From NCBI RefSeq assembly GCF_014648675.1, contig NZ_BMRO01000007.1, positions 13,011 through 77,010 on the forward strand: a stretch of 64,000 bases of DNA, written 5' to 3'. The position numbers and the translations under genes are program-made. The DNA is from Actinomadura livida (GTDB taxonomy: Bacteria > Actinomycetota > Actinomycetes > Streptosporangiales > Streptosporangiaceae). Shown here piece after piece: positions 50,485 through 58,643 of the stretch. Under the pieces are notes generated by a model. That model was not told where the DNA came from and ran no database searches. It saw only the letters and a list, made by a program, of their open reading frames with translations. Positions within the stretch are counted from its first letter, which is position 1. Each line of letters begins with the position of its first letter.

Positions 50485-51282
50485 ATGACCCACTTCGCGA
50501 CCTCGGCGGACGGGACCCGCATCGCCTACGACCGCCTGGGCGGGGGCCCGGCGGTCGTCCTCATCGGCGGCATGTTCTGCGCCCGCCCCGCCACCCGGGA
50601 ACTGGCCGGGCGGCTCGCCGAACGCTTCACGGTGCTCAACTACGACCGGCGCGGCCGCGGCGAGAGCGGCGACACGGCCCCGTACGCCGTGCGGCGGGAG
50701 GTCGAGGACCTGGCCGCGCTGATCACCGAGGCCGGCGGCTCGGCCGCGGTCTACGGCCACTCCTCCGGCGCGGGCCTGGCCCTGGAAGCGGCCGCCGCGG
50801 GACTGCCGATCACCAGGCTCGTCCTGCACGAGCCGCCCTACGGCTCCGACGACGAGGACGAGAGGCGAACCGCGCGGGAACTGGCCGAGAACGTCCAGGC
50901 GGCCCTGAAGGACGACCGCCGGGCCGACGCCATCAAGCTCTTCCTGGCCGCGTCGGGCATGCCCCCGGAAACGGCCGAAGGGACGGCCGCCGACCCGGAC
51001 ATGCAGGCGATAGCCCCGACGATGCCCTACGACTTCGAGGTCATGGGCGACACCGCCCGGGGCGGCGCGATCCCGGAAGACCTGGCCCGCGCCGTCGCCG
51101 CCCCGACCCTGCTGATCGCGGGCAGCGCCAGCCCGCCCTTCTTCCGCGACACCGCGACGCGCCTGACCGCCCTGCTGCCGAACGGCGAGTACACGTTGCT
51201 GGAAGGCCAAGACCACGCCGCGCCCGCCGACCAGGCCGCCCCGGTGATCACGGCCTTCCTGGCCGCTGACCCGCAGCGGTAG
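50485..51282 (+). CDS. Alpha/beta hydrolase
   Basis: 265 residues from ATG 50485 with AAAGGAG upstream. Nucleophile elbow YGHSSGAG (Ser near residue 94), LNYDRRGRGESG as the conserved turn, LVLHEPPY after it, and catalytic His in LEGQDHAAPADQAAP at the end. The LVLHEPP and RGRGESG motifs resemble haloperoxidase-type and esterase-type hydrolases. Divergent from ArsR, convergent with the dihydrofolate-reductase-like gene. Confidence 0.88.
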   Translation: MTHFATSADGTRIAYDRLGGGPAVVLIGGMFCARPATRELAGRLAERFTVLNYDRRGRGESGDTAPYAVRREVEDLAALITEAGGSAAVYGHSSGAGLALEAAAAGLPITRLVLHEPPYGSDDEDERRTARELAENVQAALKDDRRADAIKLFLAASGMPPETAEGTAADPDMQAIAPTMPYDFEVMGDTARGGAIPEDLARAVAAPTLLIAGSASPPFFRDTATRLTALLPNGEYTLLEGQDHAAPADQAAPVITAFLAADPQR

Positions 51283-51291
51283 GGGTGCGGG

Positions 51292-51855
51292 CTAGCGGGC
51301 CACGCGGTAGTGGAGGAAGACGACCTTCGAGGTGAAGGTGCGGGTCTCGACGAGTTCGAGATCCACGTGCCGCTCGTGCCGGGGGAAGAACGGAGTGCCG
51401 CCGCCGACCAGGACCGGGCAGACCCTGGCCCGGTACTCGTCGATCAGGTCCAGTGCGGCGGCCTCGGCGGCGAGTGTCGCGCCGCCGATCGCGATGTTCC
51501 CGCCGCCCGGTTCGGCCCGCAGCCGCTCGATCTCCTCCGCCAGGCCGCCGGAGGCCAGGCGCGCGTTGCCCTGCACCGCCGACAGCGTGTTGGAGAACAC
51601 CACCTTCGGGAGCGGGTTCCAGACGGCGATGAACTCGCGCTCCAGATCGGTGGTCTTCGGGTCCTGGGCGGCGGTCTCCCAGTAGAGCATCGTCTCGTAC
51701 AGCCGTCGTCCCATCAGGTGGACGCCGACGTCCCGGACCTCGTCGGTGGCGAAGCGGAAGACCTCCTCGTCGGGCTCCGCCCACTGGAAGCCGCCGTCCG
51801 GCCCGATGACGTAGCCGTCCAGCGACACGGCCATCGAATAGGTCACACTGCGCAT
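51292..51855 (-). CDS. Dihydrofolate reductase family protein (RibD C-terminal domain)
   Basis: 187 residues. The RibD_C/DHFR-like fold shows SMAVSLDGYVIGPDGGFQWAEPDEE at the N-terminus, GVHLMGRRLYETMLYWE, KVVFSNTLSAV and GGGNIAIGGATLAAEAAALDLIDEYRARVCPVLVGGGTPFFP. These NADPH-dependent reductases are common standalone genes in actinobacteria, with unknown substrates. No folate-binding Asp of true DHFR at the usual place. Upstream lies a region with a tandem repeat and no gene. Confidence 0.87.
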   Translation of the reverse strand: MRSVTYSMAVSLDGYVIGPDGGFQWAEPDEEVFRFATDEVRDVGVHLMGRRLYETMLYWETAAQDPKTTDLEREFIAVWNPLPKVVFSNTLSAVQGNARLASGGLAEEIERLRAEPGGGNIAIGGATLAAEAAALDLIDEYRARVCPVLVGGGTPFFPRHERHVDLELVETRTFTSKVVFLHYRVAR

Positions 51856-52149
51856 CAGAGTCCCCTCCCGGTAACGCGTTCGACGTTACGACCGTCGGAC
51901 AACGCGGAACTCATCGCGGGAACTCATCGCGCACCGCGAAAACCCGACGAGGCCCGATCCGGCGCCCCGGCCGGCGATCATGCCACGGCCGAAGGAATCG
52001 CGGAGCTCTTCGACCTGAACGTCACGGCTCCGAGCCTGCTCTCCAGCCTGACGCACGTCCTCGCGCACCTGCATCACCGCCTCGGGACTGAGGACGGCGA
52101 GAACGGAGAGGGCGGCCGTCCACGGTGAGGCTCGGGCGGCGCGGTGGGG
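51856..52149. other. Gene-free region with tandem 13-mer and possible gene remnant
   Basis: 294 bp. Near 51904-51930 the 13-mer GGAACTCATCGCG occurs twice in tandem. Around 51980-52070 the plus strand could encode IAELFDLNVTAP, a phrase typical of short-chain dehydrogenases, but neither start, glycine-rich loop nor catalytic Tyr-Lys accompanies it. It may be a decayed gene or chance. No promoter or terminator is clear. Confidence 0.35.
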
Positions 52150-52446
52150 TCACATCGGTTCGTCGCGGATGACGTCCAGGTTCATGAAGCGCGGGCCGCT
52201 GGTGCAGCGGGCCTGGAGCTCCGCGGCGATCTGCTGGGTCTCGGGCAGGTCGTTGTTCAGCATCGCCGCCTCGTAGGACGGGAACTCCACGATCTCCACG
52301 AAGTGGGCCGGGTTCTCGCGGTCGCGCGTGTGCGTGTCGCGGGACACCGTCCGCTTGCCCTCGGTCGCCGCGGCCCACTGGTCGAACAGCGGGTCCAGCT
52401 CGTCGGGACGGTCGGTCTCGTACTCGATGATCTGCATGAAAGTCAT
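52150..52446 (-). CDS. Small alpha/beta-barrel-like hypothetical protein
   Basis: 98 residues. MQIIEYETDRPDELDPLFDQWAAATEGKRTV at the start and HFVEIVEFPSYEAAMLNNDLPETQQIAAELQARC fit the ferredoxin-like dimeric alpha-beta barrel of antibiotic-biosynthesis-monooxygenase-type proteins. No cofactor or catalytic residue can be named. It is 10 bp downstream of the DUF1059 gene on the same strand and probably shares its transcript. Confidence 0.7.
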   Translation of the reverse strand: MTFMQIIEYETDRPDELDPLFDQWAAATEGKRTVSRDTHTRDRENPAHFVEIVEFPSYEAAMLNNDLPETQQIAAELQARCTSGPRFMNLDVIRDEPM

Positions 52447-52456
52447 GTGCTGCCCC

Positions 52457-52648
52457 CTAACGGACGCTCATGTGCTCGTCCTTGAGCGAGTTGCGGATCT
52501 CTTCGCGGAACTCCGGGCTGTCGGTGTGCCCGTGCACCGATGCCGCGTGCTCGGCGGCGGCGCGGACGACCTCGTCCTCCTCGCCGCTGATGGTCAGCGT
52601 GCATCCGGACTCGCTCGGCATCTCCCGGCAGTCGGCCACTTTGCGCAT
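52457..52648 (-). CDS. DUF1059 family protein
   Basis: 63 residues from ATG 52646-52648 with GGGGAGGAACG upstream. MRKVADCREMPSESGCTLTISGEEDEVVRAAAEHAASVHGH followed by PEFREEIRNSLKDE is the DUF1059 pattern, with two conserved Cys (7 and 16) and His residues near position 40. It is a small soluble protein of unknown function, often near stress or monooxygenase genes. Confidence 0.88.
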   Translation of the reverse strand: MRKVADCREMPSESGCTLTISGEEDEVVRAAAEHAASVHGHTDSPEFREEIRNSLKDEHMSVR

Positions 52649-52770
52649 CGTTCCTCCCCGTGTCGGTGGCCGGGCGGCCGGCGCGTGAGGAGAACGTGCT
52701 TCGCGGCGCCGGCCTCCTGGCCGTCCCGCAGCATCGCCGAATTCACTACTTATCGTGATATGTCCCCAGG

Positions 52771-53298
52771 TCAGCCGGAACTATCCCGGGAGGACGTCCC
52801 GGTGTCCTCCCGGTGGCGGTGCCAGGCCTCGCGTAGCGTCCCGTACTGGTCGCGCAGGCGGCGCGGGGTGTTCGGGGGAGCGACGTCGTAGCGCTCCCAC
52901 GGGATGGTGCTGCGGATGCTGCCCACGAGAACGACCAGGATCGGGCGGGCATCGCCGGACGTCCGCACCTCCACGTCCCACACGTGCTTGTTGTAGCGCA
53001 GCGTGATGCCGGTGATCTCATCCCAGGGCAGGTGTTCCCGCCTGTAGGTGTGGACGATATCGAGCCCATCCCCGCTGACGATCACCCGGCTGCGCAGGGA
53101 GAGCATGCAGGTGAAGCCCAGGAAGAGGGCCGCGGTCATGACCAGGCCCATCCCGAACAGGCGGCCGGTGGAGTAGTCCGGAAGGCCCCCCGACATCGTC
53201 AGCTTGAGGCACCAGACGAACACGTAGGCGCAGAGGACGGCCGCGAACGCCATGAGGGGCATCGAGCGATGGTTCCGCAGCGTCTTTCGCTCTTTCAC
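52771..53298 (-). CDS. Membrane protein with PH-like domain
   Basis: 175 residues. Two membrane helices span about residues 13-34 and 47-67 (MPLMAFAAVLCAYVFVWCLKLTM and FGMGLVMTAALFLGFTCML). The C-terminal domain (SRVIVSGDGLDIVHTYRREHLPWDEITGI, VWDVEVRT, PILVVLVGS) is the PH-like fold found with paired helices in actinobacterial membrane proteins, similar in layout to the product at 29669. Codon use is somewhat less GC-biased than in neighbours. Function unknown. Confidence 0.68.
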   Translation of the reverse strand: MKERKTLRNHRSMPLMAFAAVLCAYVFVWCLKLTMSGGLPDYSTGRLFGMGLVMTAALFLGFTCMLSLRSRVIVSGDGLDIVHTYRREHLPWDEITGITLRYNKHVWDVEVRTSGDARPILVVLVGSIRSTIPWERYDVAPPNTPRRLRDQYGTLREAWHRHREDTGTSSRDSSG

Positions 53299-53341
53299 CC
53301 TGAGAGTGTGCCCGGCCCATTCTGGAGAGCGCCAGACGCTT

Positions 53342-54220
53342 TCAGCGGGAGTTCTGCTCTGCCTCGTGCCAGAAGGTGCGGAGGGCGGCGGCGGTGGTCT
53401 CCGGGGCCTCCCAGGCGGGGGAGTGGGCGGCGCCGGGGATCACGACCTTGGACGCGTTGAGGCGCTCGGCCATCGCGGCCTGGGCGGCGGGCAGCCAGGC
53501 GTCGTCGTCCTCCCCGTAGAGGACCAGGACGCGCAGGTTCGTGCCGGCGCAGTGCTTGGCGAGCTCGTCGACGCGGTCCGGGGCGGTGAGGATCTCGTTC
53601 GCCATGCAGATCAGGCCGGTCTCGGAGTTGCCGAGGGTGCGGGCCTTGATGAAGGCGATGATCTCCGCTTCGAGACCCTGGCCCGTGTAGTCGGGTTCGA
53701 GCGCGACCTGCCAGATGGTCTCCATGCCGAGTTCCGGGATGGCGTCGCGGAGGGCCTTGGCCCGGTCGGCGGTCGGGCCGGTGACGGCGGCGGGGCCCGA
53801 GCTCATCAGGGTGAACGAGGCGGGGCGGACGGCGCCGGCGAGCACGGCCTCGCGGCAGACCAGCCCGCCGAAGGAGTGGGCGACGAGGTGCGCCGGGTCG
53901 GGGCCGAGGGCCTCCAGCAGGGACGTGATGTCCTCGCCGAGCGCGGCCCGGGTGTAGGCGGCCGGGTCGTCCGGGCCGATCGACTCGTACTGGCCGCGCA
54001 TGTCGATCGACACGACCCGGCGGCCGGACGCGGCGAGCGTCTGCAGGACGGCGAGGAAGTCCTCCTTGCTGCCGGTGAGGCCGGGCACGAGGAGGGCGGG
54101 AGGGCGCTCGGGCACACCGGATCCCGGGAGGGCCTCCAGGGCGGCGAACGAGCCTCGGGGCGTCTCGATGTTCGTCCGGCTGACGCCGGGGGGCAAGGTC
54201 AGGAACCGGGGCGTGCTCAC
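53342..54220 (-). CDS. Alpha/beta hydrolase
   Basis: 292 residues. VPGLTGSKEDFLAVLQTLAASGRRVVSIDMRGQYES is the oxyanion and core strand region, AHSFGGLVCREA the nucleophile elbow (Ser near residue 115), and VVIPGAAHSPAWEAPETT the catalytic His region. An Asp in VLYGEDDDAW is the likely acid. LLVPGLTGSKEDF is shared with a group of actinobacterial esterases or lactonases. Substrate unknown. Last gene of the accessory block. Confidence 0.87.
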   Translation of the reverse strand: MSTPRFLTLPPGVSRTNIETPRGSFAALEALPGSGVPERPPALLVPGLTGSKEDFLAVLQTLAASGRRVVSIDMRGQYESIGPDDPAAYTRAALGEDITSLLEALGPDPAHLVAHSFGGLVCREAVLAGAVRPASFTLMSSGPAAVTGPTADRAKALRDAIPELGMETIWQVALEPDYTGQGLEAEIIAFIKARTLGNSETGLICMANEILTAPDRVDELAKHCAGTNLRVLVLYGEDDDAWLPAAQAAMAERLNASKVVIPGAAHSPAWEAPETTAAALRTFWHEAEQNSR

Positions 54221-54289
54221 GGGGGACCACCATACTCAATCGGCGGCAACGGACACCCGTGAAAAACCTTCGGTGGTAGCGTCGGCAGA

Positions 54290-54976
54290 GTGCGTCCGAA
54301 GCCTGCCATCTCCGCGCACCGCCGTGACGAAGCCGGGCTGACCGGCCTGTCCATGGCCGTCGACTCCGGGGCGGAGTACGTGGAGATCGACATCCGGCGG
54401 ACGGGGGACGGGCGCCTCGTCGTCCACCACGACGCCGAGCTCGCCGGGCTGCCGCTGAACCGGCTCACCTACGACCGGGTTCAGGAGCTGGCGCCGCGGC
54501 CCGTCCCGCTCGTCAGCGAGGCCATGAAGATCATCGGAGGCCGGGCGCAGGGCCATCTGGACCTCAAGGAGCGCGGCACCGAGCACGAGACGGTGGAGCT
54601 GGCCATCGAGGCGTTCGGGCCGGACCGCTTCGTCGTCACCACCCGCGAGGTGCTGTCGCTCGTGCAGATCAAGCGGGCCTTCCCCGAGGTGCGGACGGCG
54701 CTGTCGGTCGGACGCAACCTGTGGGAGCGCGGCATCGCGCACGACTTCGCGCCGCTGCGCCTGATCCGCAAGGCCGGCGCCGACATGGTCGCCGTCAACC
54801 ACCGGCTGGCCCGCGTCGGCGTGCTGCGCCAGTGCGGCCGCGCGGGGATCCCCGCCATGGTGTGGACGGTCAACGCCGAACCGGTGATGCGGCGGTTCCT
54901 CGGCGACCCGCGCGTCGCCGTCCTCGTCACCGACCACCCCGAAGTCGCGCTGAAGCTGCGTGACGGGCGGCCCTGA
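54290..54976 (+). CDS. Glycerophosphodiester phosphodiesterase family protein
   Basis: 228 residues from a GTG with a TAGCGT box seven bases upstream (likely leaderless). The TIM-barrel GDPD motifs are ISAHRRDEAG (His and Arg of the active site; the Gly of HRG is Arg here), AEYVEIDIRRTGDGRLVVHHD (Glu, Asp and His ligands) and GHLDLKE. It lacks the long loop with PENT found in classic GlpQ. Cytoplasmic, as there is no signal. Hydrolyses glycerophosphodiesters to glycerol-3-phosphate; activity with the altered loop is uncertain. Confidence 0.85.
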   Translation: MRPKPAISAHRRDEAGLTGLSMAVDSGAEYVEIDIRRTGDGRLVVHHDAELAGLPLNRLTYDRVQELAPRPVPLVSEAMKIIGGRAQGHLDLKERGTEHETVELAIEAFGPDRFVVTTREVLSLVQIKRAFPEVRTALSVGRNLWERGIAHDFAPLRLIRKAGADMVAVNHRLARVGVLRQCGRAGIPAMVWTVNAEPVMRRFLGDPRVAVLVTDHPEVALKLRDGRP

Positions 54977-55031
54977 CGAGACCGCGACTCAACCGCGAGA
55001 CCGGCCGGAGGCCCCGCGGTTGATGCCGGTA

Positions 55032-56582
55032 CTAGGCGCTCTGCGGCGCCTCGGTCGTGTCCGCGGCCGGCTTGCCGGCGCGGGTGCGGCGGCGGTTCCG
55101 GCTGCGCTTGCGCTCGGTCGCCACGGCGTCGACGACGTTGTCGTCGGCGGTGCCCTCCGAGCGGGCGGACGAACCCCCGCGCCCCCCGGCGGCCGTGCCG
55201 CCGGCCTCCGCCGCGGTGTTCTTCGCCGCGGCCTCGACGGGCTGGCCGCCGCGGGTGCGGGCCCGGTCGCGCTTGCGGCGCCGCGGCCGGGGACGCTCAC
55301 GCTCCCGGTCCTGGCCGCGTTCGGTGCTGCGGGTCCGGCCGGTCTCGCCGATGTCCTCCAGCTCCTCGGCGTCCAGCCCGGCGCGGTCGTGCCGCTTGTC
55401 CTTGGGCAGCCGGCCCTTCGTGCCCTCGGGGATGCCGAGGACGGAGAAGAAGTGCGGGGACGTGGAGTAGGTCTCCTCGGGAGCGGCGAACGGCAGGTCG
55501 AGCGTGCTGTTGATCAGCTTCCACCGGGTGAGGTCGGACCAGTCGATGAACGTGACGGCCACGCCCTCCTTGCCCGCGCGGCCGGTCCGGCCGATGCGGT
55601 GCACGTAGGTGTCGGCGCTGTCGGGGCACTCGTAGTTGACGACGTGCGTGACGTCGTCGACGTCGAGCCCGCGGGCGGCGACGTCGGTGGCGACGAGCAC
55701 GCCGATCTTGCCGCTGCGGAACGCGCGCAGCGCCCGCTCGCGCTGGCTCTGCCCGAGGTCGCCGTGGACGGCGGCGGCGTCGAAGCCCCGCTGCACCAGG
55801 TCGGCGGCGACCCTGTCGCAGGCCCGCTTGGTCTGGCAGAAGATCATCGTCAGCCCGCGGCCGTCGGCCTGCAGGAGACGGGCCACCATCTCCGGCTTGT
55901 CCATCTGGTGGGCCTGGAACACGTGCTGGACGACCTGCGGCGTCGCGTCCGACTCGGTGTGCGACTCGGCCCGGACGTTGGTCGGGCGGGTCAGGTAGGC
56001 GCGCGACAGCGCGACGATCTCGCCCGGCATGGTCGCCGAGAACATCATCGTCTGCCGCTTCGCCGGGATCCGCTCGATGATCCGCTCGATGTCCGGCAGG
56101 AAGCCGAGGTCGAGCATCCGGTCGGCCTCGTCCAGCACCAGGATCTCGATCTGCGAGAGGTCGAGGTGCTTCTGCTTGACGAGGTCGAGGAGGCGGCCCG
56201 GGGTGCCGACGACGACGTCGACGCCCTCCCGGAGCGCGTCGATCTGCGGCTCGTACGCGCGGCCGCCGTAGACGGACAGGACGCGGGAGCCGAGCTTGCC
56301 GCCGGCGACCAGGAGGTCGTCGGTGACCTGGAGGGCCAGCTCGCGGGTCGGCGCCACGACGAGCGCGCGCGGTGCGCGGCCGCCGTGCTCGATGCGCTGC
56401 AGCAGCGCGGCACCGAACGCGAGGGTCTTGCCGGTGCCCGTGCGGGCCTGGCCGATGATGTCGTGGCCGCCCAGCGCGATCGGCAGGGCGAGCTCCTGGA
56501 TGGGGAACGCTTCTACGATGCCCTCTGCTTCAAGGGCGTCTGCTATCTCGGGGACGACCCCGAGTTCACGAAAGGTAGTCAG
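55032..56582 (-). CDS. DEAD-box ATP-dependent RNA helicase
   Basis: About 516 residues if translation starts at the CTG 56580-56582, where the protein then begins (L)TTFRELGVVPEIADALEAEG like other family members, with GGAGG nine bases upstream; the nearest canonical in-frame start is a GTG at 56646-56648, adding 22 atypical residues. All helicase motifs are intact: Q motif FPIQ, ARTGTGKT, PTRELALQV, GTPGRLLDL, VLDEADRML, SATMP, and HRIGRTGR. The C-terminal about 120 residues are Arg/Glu-rich and repetitive, suited to RNA binding. Likely a ribosome-assembly or cold-stress helicase. Confidence 0.93.
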   Translation of the reverse strand: MTTFRELGVVPEIADALEAEGIVEAFPIQELALPIALGGHDIIGQARTGTGKTLAFGAALLQRIEHGGRAPRALVVAPTRELALQVTDDLLVAGGKLGSRVLSVYGGRAYEPQIDALREGVDVVVGTPGRLLDLVKQKHLDLSQIEILVLDEADRMLDLGFLPDIERIIERIPAKRQTMMFSATMPGEIVALSRAYLTRPTNVRAESHTESDATPQVVQHVFQAHQMDKPEMVARLLQADGRGLTMIFCQTKRACDRVAADLVQRGFDAAAVHGDLGQSQRERALRAFRSGKIGVLVATDVAARGLDVDDVTHVVNYECPDSADTYVHRIGRTGRAGKEGVAVTFIDWSDLTRWKLINSTLDLPFAAPEETYSTSPHFFSVLGIPEGTKGRLPKDKRHDRAGLDAEELEDIGETGRTRSTERGQDRERERPRPRRRKRDRARTRGGQPVEAAAKNTAAEAGGTAAGGRGGSSARSEGTADDNVVDAVATERKRSRNRRRTRAGKPAADTTEAPQSA

Positions 56583-57047
56583 GGCTTTCAGCCTCCAATA
56601 TGCGGGGTCTCCGCTCCCGGGTGCGGCGCGGCGCCCGGCGGGCGCCACCGCGTGGGCACACCCGCCTAGCGTTCGCCATGGCCGCGCGCTCGCGCGGGAG
56701 GGACCAGCCGTTGCTCAAAATCCGTCGGCGACCGCAGTCAGGGGTTGAAAGCAGTCACTCGCTGTGGCTGCGTGCGGTCACACTCCGCGACGCAGTGTAC
56801 CGACCGTCTGTTGCATACACCAATAGCCGATCACCGGATCCAACGCTGCCGCGGTTTCGGCTATTCCATCGCCGCCCCGCCAGGGGGCGCCGAAGGTCCG
56901 CCGCGCCGGGGCGGAGGCGGCGGGCGGTCCTGTTGAGAGGGCTGTCAGAACGGCCACATCCGGACAGCCGCGCCCGGGGACGGGGGAAGCCCCCGCCCGT
57001 TCGGGCGGGGGCTTCCGGCCGTTCATGTCGCCGTGCTCGTCGTGGGG
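56583..57047. other. Long leader/intergenic region of the DEAD helicase
   Basis: About 465 bp (400 if the GTG start is used) between two leftward genes. It contains a perfect 9-bp inverted repeat AATAGCCGA (56822-56830)/TCGGCTATT (56867-56875) with a 36-nt spacer, and a terminator hairpin at 56985-57016. The stretch about 56750-56880 is lower in GC (CGTCTGTTGCATACACCAATAG) and is where the helicase promoter is expected. No convincing gene. Confidence 0.45.
56985..57016 (-). terminator. Strong terminator after the GlsB/YeaQ-type gene
   Basis: Perfect 14-bp stem GGAAGCCCCCGCCC with a GTTC loop and the complement, starting 31 bases past the stop of the leftward gene ending at 57048. The longest clean hairpin of terminator type in the window. 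Confidence 0.75.
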
Positions 57048-57341
57048 TCAGTAGGAGCGGCGACCGGTGCGCCAGCCTCGGCGCCCGCTGCCGCGCGTGT
57101 TGAGCGTGGTGAGCGCCACCACCCCGATGGCCGCGATCACCAGCGCGAAAACGATGGCGACGAGGGTGCCCGCGCCCAGCGCGTCCGCGATGACCCCGCC
57201 GAGGACGGCGCCCGCGATCCCGACGAGGATCGTGAGCAGGATGCCGATCGGATTGCGGCCGGGGACGAGCAGCCGCGCCAGGGCTCCGACGACGGCACCG
57301 ACGACGATGAACCAGAGAATCGTCGTGAGCATATCGATCAT
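57048..57341 (-). CDS. GlsB/YeaQ/YmgE family stress-response membrane protein
   Basis: 97 residues. Three hydrophobic segments with Gly zippers: IDMLTTILWFIVVGAVVGALARLL, GILLTILVGIAGAVLGGVIADALG and TLVAIVFALVIAAIGVVALT. PGRNPIG between the first and second is the family signature (transglycosylase-associated protein). The Arg-rich tail (RRGWRTGRRSY) is cytoplasmic. GAAAGGAATGG precedes the ATG. Stress-linked, exact role unknown. Confidence 0.9.
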   Translation of the reverse strand: MIDMLTTILWFIVVGAVVGALARLLVPGRNPIGILLTILVGIAGAVLGGVIADALGAGTLVAIVFALVIAAIGVVALTTLNTRGSGRRGWRTGRRSY

Positions 57342-57448
57342 CCATTCCTTTCGTGGGCCGGTGGCCCGTGGTCGGGAATCGATATGCCCTTCCTGCCGGA
57401 TTCAAACAAAGCGGAGGTCAAGACGCGGTGTGCCGTGCCGGAACGCGA

Positions 57449-57682
57449 TCAGGCGTACTGGGAGCCGAATCCGACGTTGCGCTGCTCGTCCTCGGAGATC
57501 TCCAGGTAGCCGACGCGTTCGGCCGGGACGACGATCCGCCCGGCGCGCCGGTCCTGGAGGGCGAGGATGCCGCCCGGCCGGGACAGCGCGTCCGCCAGCG
57601 CGTCCTGGACCTCGTCGGCCGACTGCGCGGTGTCGACCACGAGTTCCTTCGGAACGTTCTGCACACCGATGCGCACCTGCAC
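57449..57682 (-). CDS. DUF3107 family protein
   Basis: 77 residues from a GTG with GGGAG upstream. QVRIGVQNVPKELVVDTAQSADEVQDALADAL, GGILALQDRRAGRIVVPAERVGYLEI and the C-terminal VGFGSQ define DUF3107, a small actinobacterial protein nearly always located near the DEAD helicase and a TetR gene, as here. The fold is probably a small alpha/beta unit. Function unknown. Confidence 0.92.
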   Translation of the reverse strand: MQVRIGVQNVPKELVVDTAQSADEVQDALADALSRPGGILALQDRRAGRIVVPAERVGYLEISEDEQRNVGFGSQYA

Positions 57683-57826
57683 GCGATGCTCCCGTCGTCC
57701 GTCACGTCCCGCCGCCCGCCGGCGGGCCCTCCCACGATGGTCGCACGGAGATCACCGGTACCGCCCGCACTCCCGTTTCACCGAGCGTGAAACGGCCGCG
57801 CGGCGGCACCGGTGCGGGCGGAGGCG

Positions 57827-58459
57827 TCAGCTCGGCTCGGTGCTCATGGGGAAGCCGGAGATCCCGCGCCAGGCCAGCCGGGCGATGATCTTCTCGGCGG
57901 TGTCCTTGGGGATCGCCCGCTGCTGCGAGAGCCAGTAGCGGGCGCTGACCTCCGCCATGCCGACGAGCCCCATGCCGAGCAGGTACGCCTCGTCGGTGGG
58001 GGCGCTGGTGTCCTCGGCGATGACCTGGGCGATCATCTCGGCGCACTGCTGGTTGGCGCGGTCGACGCGCGCCCGCACGGGCGCGACGTTGCGGAGGTCG
58101 GACTCGAAGACCAGGCGGTACGCCTCGCCGTCGCCGGCCACGAAGTCGTAGAAGGCCTGCATGCTCGCCTGGACGCGCATCTTGTTGTCCGTGGTGGACT
58201 CAAGCGCGTCGCGGACGATCTTCACCAGGGCCTCGGCGTGCTCGTCCAGCAGGGCCAGGTACAGCTCCAGCTTGCCCGGGAAGTGCTGGTAGAGCACGGG
58301 TTTGCTGACGCCTGCGCGCTCGGCGATCTCGTCCATCGCCGCTGCGTGGTACCCCTGCGCGACGAACACCTCCTGGGCCGCGCCGAGCAGTTGCCTGCGG
58401 CGCGCCAGTCGCGGCAGCCTCGTGCCGCGGGGGCGTGCGTCCGGGGTCGCGGTCACCAC
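57827..58459 (-). CDS. TetR family transcriptional regulator
   Basis: 210 residues, GTG start. Helix-turn-helix at about residues 42-72 (AAMDEIAERAGVSKPVLYQHFPGKLELYLALL). The ligand domain includes DGEAYRLVFESDLRNVAPVRARVDRA. It is the TetR regulator conserved next to DUF3107 in actinobacteria. Upstream, GATCAACGATCAA (58468-58480) is a short direct repeat that could be a binding site. Target genes unknown. Confidence 0.9.
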   Translation of the reverse strand: MVTATPDARPRGTRLPRLARRRQLLGAAQEVFVAQGYHAAAMDEIAERAGVSKPVLYQHFPGKLELYLALLDEHAEALVKIVRDALESTTDNKMRVQASMQAFYDFVAGDGEAYRLVFESDLRNVAPVRARVDRANQQCAEMIAQVIAEDTSAPTDEAYLLGMGLVGMAEVSARYWLSQQRAIPKDTAEKIIARLAWRGISGFPMSTEPS

Positions 58460-58643
58460 ACTCTCCGATCAACGATCAATGCGGCGGACGGGGGCCCCCT
58501 CCGCCGCGCGGGAACAATCTCATCATCCTACGCGTGGGTAACTCCGCCGGTCACGGCCAAAGCGCGCGGACGTTCCTTCACGCAGGTCAGTGTATTTACG
58601 GCGGGGAGCCCGGGCACCCTCATCCGGCCTTCCCCCGCCGGAG

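Noticed and set aside
54290..54976. Idea that the GDPD protein is inactive because PENT is missing
   Set aside because: Catalytic HR, ExD and HH residues are present and short-loop relatives exist, so only altered specificity can be suggested.
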